From the NCBI GenBank assembly GCA_964343305.1, contig CAYFJO010000081.1, forward strand, positions 1 to 31,847: a stretch of DNA of 31,847 bases, written 5' to 3'. The stretch comes from CAYFJO01 sp964343305 (GTDB lineage: Bacteria > Planctomycetota > Planctomycetia > Pirellulales > Pirellulaceae). The translations under genes and the position numbers were made by a program. Under the pieces are notes generated by a model, which made no database searches, had not been told where the DNA came from, and worked only from the letters and a program-made list of their open reading frames with translations. This document shows, in pieces, positions 26,901 through 31,847 of this stretch (the first letter of the stretch is position 1; every line of letters begins with the position of its first letter).

Positions 26901-27786
26901 GCAATACTTGTTTTTTCCAAAATACAACCGCCAAAACCAAGGCTTCGTGCGTCGCAGTTTCGCCGCGACCACGTTGAAGAATCTGGACGCGCCGTTTCCC
27001 GCGACGTTTCCTTTCCTCGCGGAACATCGGGACGACTCCCGCGTCGCCAACGATGCTTGTCGAGCGTATGGAAGTTTGCTGCCTGATACTTTGCGATTGC
27101 CCGAGTTTCACAGTGAGATCTATTCCGTCACGGCCATTCCCTATGAAGGGATTGTTGTGGCGTTGTACGATTTGTGGCCGGTGGTCGGCAGCCGCGAAGG
27201 TCCCCTGGACATGCCGATGAAAGTCAGCCGCGACATGAGGACATGGCACGACGTGGATTATCCGCGACGGGCGCTGTCGATTGGCAGGTTCGGCGAATGG
27301 GATTCCGGCATGGTCTACGGCGGCAACACGATGCTGGTCGTGGACGATCAGATTCGGTTGTACTACCTGGGCGCGAACATGGGACATTGCACCAAGGTTC
27401 TGCCAACGACCAAATCGTATCATGCCCTCGGCGTTGGCCTGGCGACATTGCGATTAGATGGATTTGCTTCGCTCCAGCCGGAATCGGCAATGGGCGAAGT
27501 CACGACCAGGCTGCTCAGCGTCAAAGGAAACCGTTTGCAGATTAATGGCCGTTGTCGTGAAGGCGGATGGATCAAAGTCGAACTGCTCGATTCCGCGGGC
27601 AAGCCGCTACCGGGCTTTGCGCTGGACGATTGCAATGCGTTTGAAGGCGATTCGATTCGCCACGCGATGACGTGGCAAGCCAATGCTAACGTGTCCTGTC
27701 CGTCCAAACCGATTCGCCTGCGAATTGTGCTGTCGTCCGCCGAATTGTTCGCCTTTCAGTTTGTGTCCGATCGAGACGACAGCTAG
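23944..27786 (+). CDS. Exported multidomain protein: BNR propeller, HEAT repeats, GH43/32-like propeller
   Basis: 1280 residues with a signal peptide (MKGLFVSFLTIVCCSLAGG). Residues ~30-400 look like a BNR-type propeller (repeated GDGALHVATRHRGQPYGVDYW-like units; GRVAIAWEHG). Residues ~430-770 are HEAT-like helical repeats (DDPFIRRAAVRELASS, DANVRQKACDALNRIRAKA). Residues ~800-1190 resemble the five-bladed fold of GH43/GH32-type proteins (QLLIDDLVIEK, NPVFQAQMPWEEGWADPF, YRCGPRHSLKGYAVSADGIQW, FGEWDSGMVYGG). I cannot assign catalytic acids, so activity is unproven. The last ~80 residues form a small beta domain. It overlaps the DUF1501 gene by four bases, so it probably belongs to the same operon and may bind or process the same polymer. 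Its stop is one base from that of the convergent hydrolase gene. Confidence 0.85.
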   Translation: MKGLFVSFLTIVCCSLAGGFAPNSSGAETRSQRVDIHVDGGYPIAGERSRFAVSPQGDIFFTYTLAAGDFSCKPLGHINQAGKIRMSAIDSESTWNVEGWATYGFPFDLACDGDGALHVATRHRGQPYGVDYWRQVDGIWRLESFGADVTYGGNNVSLGLLPDGRPVVVCLDRNRTRLAVWERGDDGHWSATRPPELSNVVAGQFDLAVHQDGVLRVVFCPTNGGPVCAMRDVQGQWTSRPIATTAISRMIAATLDDAGQLHVSFAAGDATAGTRELNYATLPANGEWQNKVVAKSEDNRHVGRADIAVANGRVAIAWEHGIGKQFAPKDYGGKVGSVNLTVVGDRDPETHELVAENGGRPGLALSPDGNTAWVGVYTGNDHGDDFYLLNCRLDDGEPKPAQVADGDPASMFRDGCLKDIESGNAKAQRRGWQRVDLSGLFVKDRLSLIAGFLSHDDPFIRRAAVRELASSPGEVGRFPIWLDGVLDDPSTLVRKTFLETFAGGKPDQKFARPIFEKAVTSEDAMTRLTAAEILRQHPDWVRPEALALAMKSFSHDLDSTNTVAAGSAAMALERMIDVGRTREQLLVLCKTGSALQRVRAALILFRCGDDIDLSNLGEVPKQDSEQAQLALCGLLGQLRSIGCAPLLELALLNKHASVRTAAVYALRSIAHVAELKPVAKHPKGFDLLALRAIDPSKTHERGMHRAALATLVAALRHGDANVRQKACDALNRIRAKAAIPAIERLLDDPDAGVRFAARAAVATLNDRPSEALIDLEQWQQASRDRPAHRLGNVHRRPTRVVDGVVQAGSDKQLLIDDLVIEKMTGLKRRLHPFEKHPRNPVFQAQMPWEEGWADPFMSTVIYDRDERSFKMWYRCGPRHSLKGYAVSADGIQWQRPNIARSPWQQFEQHNLLGFEGQIATWKKPGNNVQFFPDASGTDRYLSLFYQPPTSDYATSRSADGVIWEPPQSVRHAHGDVVSLIWDPGREQYLFFPKYNRQNQGFVRRSFAATTLKNLDAPFPATFPFLAEHRDDSRVANDACRAYGSLLPDTLRLPEFHSEIYSVTAIPYEGIVVALYDLWPVVGSREGPLDMPMKVSRDMRTWHDVDYPRRALSIGRFGEWDSGMVYGGNTMLVVDDQIRLYYLGANMGHCTKVLPTTKSYHALGVGLATLRLDGFASLQPESAMGEVTTRLLSVKGNRLQINGRCREGGWIKVELLDSAGKPLPGFALDDCNAFEGDSIRHAMTWQANANVSCPSKPIRLRIVLSSAELFAFQFVSDRDDS

Positions 27787-27787
27787 A

Positions 27788-29884
27788 TTACTTGTCCGCG
27801 CGCAAGTGCTGATCCAAAAACTCGAATGCGGCCTGGCGTGCCGTGGGTGAAAAATCGTGCGGGCTTTCGGGATATATCGCCTGCAAATGGGCGTCTTGGC
27901 CCAACAATTCGTAAATCGGACGGGCTGACTTGATCACATCCTGAACTCCGGTCACATCGAAATCACGATCGCCCGTCGCGGCACACGCAAGAAACGGCCG
28001 CGGCGCGAACGTGGTGACGATTTCGTTAAAGTCAAACGGCACACGGTTGGCGTCATTCTTGAAGACCGTCGCGATGCGCGGCATGTACCTTGGCCCTGTC
28101 CAGCTCGGTACGTCGTCCTTTTGGAACGTTGTAAATCCGCAACTGGAAACGATCACCTTCAATCGCGGCTCGAACGCCGCGGTGAACATCGCGTTGTGTC
28201 CGCCAAGCGAATGACCGATGACGCCAATGCGAGTCGCGTCGACTTCGGGCAACGACTGCAGCAGATCGACCGCGCGGACATTGTCCCAAATGGCCTTCAT
28301 CGTGCCGCTGACATACTCTGGATTCACCGCGAAGTCGAAACGGCTCTCGCCCATCGTCGGGTAATCGGGAGCGAGCGTGACATACCCTCGCTGTGCCAAT
28401 TCCAGCGCGTAATGCATGTTCTGTTTGCCAGACAATCCGACGGGCTCGTCCTTTCCCGGTCGAACGGTTTGGTGCAGGCAAAGCATCGCGGGAAGTTTCT
28501 TGTTCAACTCTTGTTCGGGAATCAACAGCCACGCCGTCACGCGATCATGCGGGTCGCTTTGATAGGAAACCTTGCGTCTCGTGAGTGAACCGATTTGCTT
28601 TTCTTCGATAACTTTGACGTCCAGCGGCACTCGACTCATCACGCTGGGCAAACGGCCCATCACCGATTGCATGTTGTCCAAAATATGCCCACGTCGAACT
28701 TGCCAATCCGCCCGGTTTTTGACTTCGTGGCGTTCGCCAGCTCGGTCGTAATGGTAGGTCAAGTCATGATGTTCATCGTAAGAAACGGGAGGGGGCTTCG
28801 ATTCGAATCGGCCAACTGGAAAACCTTCCTTGTACGAGATTATGAACTCGCCGTTCGCCGTTTTGAAACGAATGTCTTCTCGGCGCTCAAAGTCGCTTGG
28901 GCCATTTCGACGAATTGCCTGTGAACTATCAGTGGACAAATACTCCTCCGCGACGCGAAACACGATCTCAGTTCGATTGCCTAATCCGTGGCCGATGCTC
29001 GTAAAGACGCTGCCATCAAGATCGTCCTTCGTCAAGAAATGCGGCTCGACGTCCAGTTTAGCCGACTTCATGTTGTCGACCATTTCGCGTGCATCGGCAA
29101 ACGGGCAAGTGTTATCGCCGGTCCCGTGAACGACAATGACTTTGCTAGACGTGCCAAGTCTTTTCATGGTCACCAAATGATCTGGATGCCCAACAAAACG
29201 AATCTCTTGGTGGTCGACGCTCAAATAATTGGGACTCGCGGGATCGCGACTCCAGCGGGCGTTCAACCCCGCGCCGCCGGGCAAGTTGAACGCGATGTCG
29301 TGACTCAACTTCTTCATGCCGCACATATCGATGATGCAGGCAAACGTGCGTGGGGCAAGTTTGTTGGCCATCAGTGTCACGTTGCCGCCGCCGGAACCAC
29401 CTGTACAAAAAATGCGGGCGTCGTCAAAAGGTCGCCCCGCGGAATTCAGGCTGTCCATCACAAACCACAACGCACGCAACGCGTCGAGCGACTGTAAATA
29501 GCCACAATCGTACGGCTCCGGGTCTTCGATCGACGCCTTACGACCGCTCTGCAAATAGTTGACGCAAATTGCCACGACATTCAAGCGCTTGGCCAACGTG
29601 TTGGGATTGGCCGTGCCCGCGCAGTCCTCGCCACCCCAATTGTGCAGCGTGAGCATGATGCCCGTTTTCTCGTTCACGCGTTCCAGCTTGCCGTCGGGAT
29701 AGTGGAGCAAGATTTTCACCATGCGAGATCCCGGATGATGAGGCCACGGTTGCGTGGGGATCACGACGTGATCGTTTCGCACCGGAAGGGCCGGCAATTC
29801 CCCGCTTGCGTTCGCAAGCCTGCCCATCGTCATCAAAACACAGATCGTGAAAGGTAACATTCTCTTGACAGCGGTCAGGGCCAT
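27788..29884 (-). CDS. Double alpha/beta hydrolase (two modules), exported
   Basis: About 698 residues from the ATG at 29884, which opens a signal peptide (KRMLPFTICVLMTMGRLANA). The frame runs open to 30085 but that extension is unlike a protein start; the ATG at 29860 is an alternative. The N-terminal module (residues ~30-320) is an alpha/beta hydrolase of the DUF2920/PHB-depolymerase-like kind: CTGGSGGGN (Ser164), GTGDNTCPFAD (Asp257), and His299 in SIGHGLG. The second module (~420-698) is another alpha/beta hydrolase with GVIGHSLGGH (Ser559), GDRDFD (Asp ~639/641) and His676 in PESPHDFSP, of the dienelactone-hydrolase/acyl-esterase type. Both triads look complete, so the protein may cleave two different ester bonds in one substrate. 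Its gene is on the opposite strand to the sulfatase block, tail to tail with it. Confidence 0.88.
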   Translation of the reverse strand: MALTAVKRMLPFTICVLMTMGRLANASGELPALPVRNDHVVIPTQPWPHHPGSRMVKILLHYPDGKLERVNEKTGIMLTLHNWGGEDCAGTANPNTLAKRLNVVAICVNYLQSGRKASIEDPEPYDCGYLQSLDALRALWFVMDSLNSAGRPFDDARIFCTGGSGGGNVTLMANKLAPRTFACIIDMCGMKKLSHDIAFNLPGGAGLNARWSRDPASPNYLSVDHQEIRFVGHPDHLVTMKRLGTSSKVIVVHGTGDNTCPFADAREMVDNMKSAKLDVEPHFLTKDDLDGSVFTSIGHGLGNRTEIVFRVAEEYLSTDSSQAIRRNGPSDFERREDIRFKTANGEFIISYKEGFPVGRFESKPPPVSYDEHHDLTYHYDRAGERHEVKNRADWQVRRGHILDNMQSVMGRLPSVMSRVPLDVKVIEEKQIGSLTRRKVSYQSDPHDRVTAWLLIPEQELNKKLPAMLCLHQTVRPGKDEPVGLSGKQNMHYALELAQRGYVTLAPDYPTMGESRFDFAVNPEYVSGTMKAIWDNVRAVDLLQSLPEVDATRIGVIGHSLGGHNAMFTAAFEPRLKVIVSSCGFTTFQKDDVPSWTGPRYMPRIATVFKNDANRVPFDFNEIVTTFAPRPFLACAATGDRDFDVTGVQDVIKSARPIYELLGQDAHLQAIYPESPHDFSPTARQAAFEFLDQHLRADK

Positions 29885-30280
29885 TTTTTGGTCTGCTTTC
29901 GCCTGGCAAACGTTGGGTGTGGCAAACAAGGTAGCCATGTGAAGGACACGAGGGGCGGACGATCGGCCGCCGAAAGTTTTGCTCCAGCTTGAAGTATCTC
30001 CAAGACTGATTTTTGCCAAAGAGAACCGTTTCGGCAACCGCGCACACGAAACGAGTTGGCAGCCCAACTTCGACAAGGCCGCCATTTGGCCAAGAATAGA
30101 CCACGGCCAGTTAGTAATGTCCGCATACGTCGTTTAACGCCGAGCCGGCAGGCGACGGCTATTCGTGTGCCGTCGCCTACCGGCTCGGCGTTAAACGAGG
30201 AAATCTTCTACTGGCCGCGGCATATCAGCGATTTGGGCATTTGTCATTGGGGTCAACTACTGCTGAATTAGGCATCGAGA
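29885..30280. other. Intergenic region with 69-bp palindrome
   Basis: About 396 bases without a gene. The only structured part is the palindromic repeat at 30131-30197, upstream of the double hydrolase gene. The frame of that gene stays open to 30085, but I see no signal or family similarity there. I see no clear promoter. Confidence 0.5.
30131..30197. repeat. Palindromic element, copy 2
   Basis: Arms of 29 bp (30131-30159 starting CGTTTAACGCCGAGCCGGCA, and 30169-30197) pair with one mismatch around a 9-base loop. Left arms of this and the copy at 22431-22499 differ by a single base, while loops differ. This shows an element repeated within 8 kb. It lies between the double hydrolase gene and the transposase remnant. 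Confidence 0.85.
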
Positions 30281-30730
30281 TTAGACAATCCACGGAAACT
30301 TGGAGTGTAAGTGAGGCACACAGTACGTTTGTATCTCGATGCCGTTTGGGCTGTGGCTGAGCAAGTGCCGGTAGCCCAGCAGGTGTTTGAAAAATCTAAA
30401 AAGGATTTCCACCGTCCACCTTTCGGCATACAACAGCACGATGATTTCCGCCGGCGCGTCCAAGAGGTTCGTCGCGATCCGCAGCACGCCGTCGCTGTCG
30501 GGGCCCGTGGAGGAGCTTTGGTATTTGCCGCGGCTGGTGTGCGGCGGACACTTCACGCAGACCAGCCGAATCTTGTGGTCCGGACGAGCAGCCGCTTTGC
30601 CACTCTGGCCGATCAACACGATCTGGTCGCTAAGCACGCCGGCCGCTTGATCCGCCGCGGTCAACTCGCGCGACTCGACGACTTCATACGCGCTGTGAAT
30701 ATGGGGTCTCACCCCAACAACACGACGCAT
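30281..30730 (-). pseudogene. IS4-family transposase C-terminal remnant
   Basis: 149 residues between stops. Residues 14-137 match the catalytic second half of an IS4-family transposase. The YREK signature is exact: Y101-x2-R104-x3-E108-x6-K115 in YAERWTVEILFRFFK, with the catalytic Glu codon at 30407-30409. Typical flanking text is present: YEVVESRELTAADQAAGVLS, TGPDSDGVLRIATNLLDAPA and GIEIQTYC. The N-terminal half with the two catalytic Asp residues is missing (a TAG stop lies at 30746-30748), and after QTYC the similarity stops, so the 3' end is also lost. I see no terminal inverted repeats. It is a decayed insertion sequence, not a working element. Confidence 0.85.
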
Positions 30731-30832
30731 TTCCCCGCAGCCGGACTATCATCTAGAATACCTCTAAGCGGTCGGACTAACTCCCCTCACCGCCCCAAAG
30801 TCGTCACGCAGTGTGCGACAAAGCTCAACGCA

Positions 30833-30869
30833 CGATCTATGCGTGTTCATCCTAAACTCGCATAGATCG
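30833..30869. promoter_or_regulatory. Perfect 11-bp inverted repeat upstream of the ATP-grasp gene
   Basis: CGATCTATGCG (30833-30843) and CGCATAGATCG (30859-30869) are perfect arms around a 15-base loop, ending 29 bases before the ATG at 30899. It could be an operator for a dimeric regulator, a leader hairpin, or the end of a lost mobile element. There is no T run after it, so it is not a typical terminator. Confidence 0.5.
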
Positions 30870-30898
30870 CAACTCGTTAGCCCGCAGAGAGATCGTGT

Positions 30899-31714
30899 AT
30901 GCCATCGCTGATCTGTTCGTCGCGATACACAGTTGACTCACAGATCCTGCGAAAGACAGCTCAAGACCTCGGCTGGGAGACCCTCCGTCTCGACGGCAAC
31001 ACCATTCCCGATTGGTTCGACCCGCCTGACGACCAAATCGCGTTGTTCTACACCGCTCCACATGCCTTCGACATCGCAAGGCAACTTGGGTGTCAACTCA
31101 TCGGCTGTAATCCCGATTGGACCTGCAATCTCCCGTCTGAGTTCCTGCTTCGCGAATTGCGTCAAACGTCGCTGAAAGAAGCACTTTCGCAAGTCAAAGG
31201 CCAATTCGTAAAGCACTCAGTCAGCAAAGCGTTTCCTGCCAAAATCTACGACGCCGATTCACTCGCTGAAGCCACTCCTGCAATTCACCCCGATTCGCTC
31301 GTTCACATTGGCGAGCCTGTCACGTGGACTCACGAGTTTCGTTGCTTCGTCGCAAATCAATCGGTTCAGGCAGTTAGTCCCTACGTTTATTATGGCGAGA
31401 TCGTTGCCGATTACGATTCGTTTCCCGTTGTCCCGACATCAGAGTTAGAACAAGTCCACACATTTGCCCGTCAGGTGATCCAACATCCCAATGTTGCGAC
31501 TCCTCCTGCGTTCGTTCTCGATGTGGGCGTCATTGCCGATCGTGGCTGGGCCGTTGTTGAGTGCAACGAGTGCTGGGCATCAGGTATTTATGCGTGTGAT
31601 CCAGCAAATGTTCTTCAAACTTTGCTATGCGGCTCGGCTCCAACTGGTACAATCCAAACACAATGGGATTTCTCCCAACACTATTCGCAAGCGTGCCCCG
31701 TAAGAGCGTGCTAA
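30899..31714 (+). CDS. ATP-grasp protein, R2K-like
   Basis: 271 residues, without signal peptide, so cytoplasmic. It fits the R2K group of ATP-grasp ligases: a nucleotide-binding lysine in QFVKHS (K105), THEFRCFV (E146, R148), and the metal-binding pattern DVG...ECN (D208, E221, N223) in VLDVGVIADRGWAVVECNEC. ATP-grasp enzymes join a carboxylate to an amine or thiol via an acyl-phosphate; R2K proteins are thought to modify peptides or small molecules, but substrates are unknown. AGAGAG about 8 bases before the ATG is a good ribosome binding site. The gene has no functional partner in the window: its neighbour is a dead transposase, and a perfect inverted repeat lies just upstream. It may have been acquired by transfer. 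The last ~130 bases of the window after it show no recognisable gene. Confidence 0.75.
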   Translation: MPSLICSSRYTVDSQILRKTAQDLGWETLRLDGNTIPDWFDPPDDQIALFYTAPHAFDIARQLGCQLIGCNPDWTCNLPSEFLLRELRQTSLKEALSQVKGQFVKHSVSKAFPAKIYDADSLAEATPAIHPDSLVHIGEPVTWTHEFRCFVANQSVQAVSPYVYYGEIVADYDSFPVVPTSELEQVHTFARQVIQHPNVATPPAFVLDVGVIADRGWAVVECNECWASGIYACDPANVLQTLLCGSAPTGTIQTQWDFSQHYSQACPVRAC

Positions 31715-31847
31715 CAACTGAGAATTTGACTTCGCGTCGAGCGTGGTTTGGGGTTGGATCTGGTTGAGGTTGTTTCGTTGATCGCCGCTTGGCAGCGAAG
31801 ACGGGCAGCCGAAGCTCAAATTCTGTGTTCAAGGAGCCCGTGTTTTG

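Noticed and set aside
29885..30085. 67-codon extension of the double hydrolase
   Set aside because: No family similarity, and the signal peptide begins at 29884 or 29860.
22431..30197. CRISPR-like array formed by the two palindromes
   Set aside because: Only two copies, 7.7 kb apart, with genes between them; no spacer-repeat periodicity and no cas genes.
8310..30730. A composite transposon bounded by the two IS4 fragments
   Set aside because: The fragments are different, non-overlapping parts of a transposase on opposite strands with no terminal repeats seen; linkage cannot be shown.
30311..30865. 184-residue plus-strand frame over the transposase remnant
   Set aside because: It is the shadow of the minus-strand transposase sequence, which carries an exact YREK motif.
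31530..31832. 100-residue minus-strand frame at the window end
   Set aside because: It mostly overlaps the ATP-grasp gene and has no recognisable similarity; it might be part of a repeat beyond the window but cannot be supported.

Overview
This looks like chromosomal DNA from a planctomycete, most likely of the Pirellula/Rhodopirellula type. The reasons are protein families that are largely typical of that phylum. They include the Pirellula/Verrucomicrobium-type heme-binding domain (TIGR02603) seen twice, a PSCyt1-DUF1549-DUF1553 protein paired with a DUF1501 protein, several sulfatases, a LEPR-like N-terminus on a GEVED-type surface protein, and large exported propeller/HEAT proteins. GC content is moderate, spacing is loose, and palindromic repeats sit between genes. 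No rRNA, tRNA or CRISPR array was recognised.

Left part (1-8051): the 3' end of a cytochrome-type protein (1-1122) with a terminator; an exported CocE/S15-type hydrolase on the minus strand; a Gfo/Idh/MocA oxidoreductase broken by a one-base frameshift; then a plus-strand pair of exported enzymes (calcineurin-like phosphoesterase, acetyl-xylan-esterase-like hydrolase). The pair converges, with overlapping stop codons, on an AlkD-like DNA alkylation repair gene.

Middle (8052-14711): a 750-base region with a decayed IS4-type transposase start and palindromic repeats leads to a 4.4-kb gene. That gene joins a sulfatase to a BNR/Asp-box propeller interrupted by a PDZ domain. After it lies a small gene graveyard on the minus strand: an unrecognised short frame, a GEVED protein lacking a convincing start and most of its usual length, and a chimera of a PSCyt1 protein start with a DUF1501 internal piece, best explained by deletion.

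Right part (14712-27786): a co-directional block of exported proteins. It contains a sulfatase, an NPCBM/propeller/HEAT/cytochrome protein, a PSCyt1-DUF1549-DUF1553 protein with an apparent discoidin-like insert, a Tat-exported DUF1501 protein, and a BNR+HEAT+glycosidase-like giant that overlaps the DUF1501 gene by ATGA. Two palindromic elements are embedded in this block, one about 125 bp and MITE-like, the other a 69-bp palindrome. The combination suggests periplasmic or surface breakdown of a sulfated, acylated polymer linked to c-type cytochromes. The substrate and the electron-transfer role are inference.

End (27788-31847): a minus-strand protein with two alpha/beta hydrolase modules, a second copy of the 69-bp palindrome, an IS4-family transposase remnant keeping the YREK signature, and an R2K-like ATP-grasp gene behind a perfect 11-bp hairpin. 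I found no clear new defence or mobile system. The most unusual items are the sulfatase-propeller-PDZ fusion, the deletion chimera, the palindromic elements and the isolated ATP-grasp gene.
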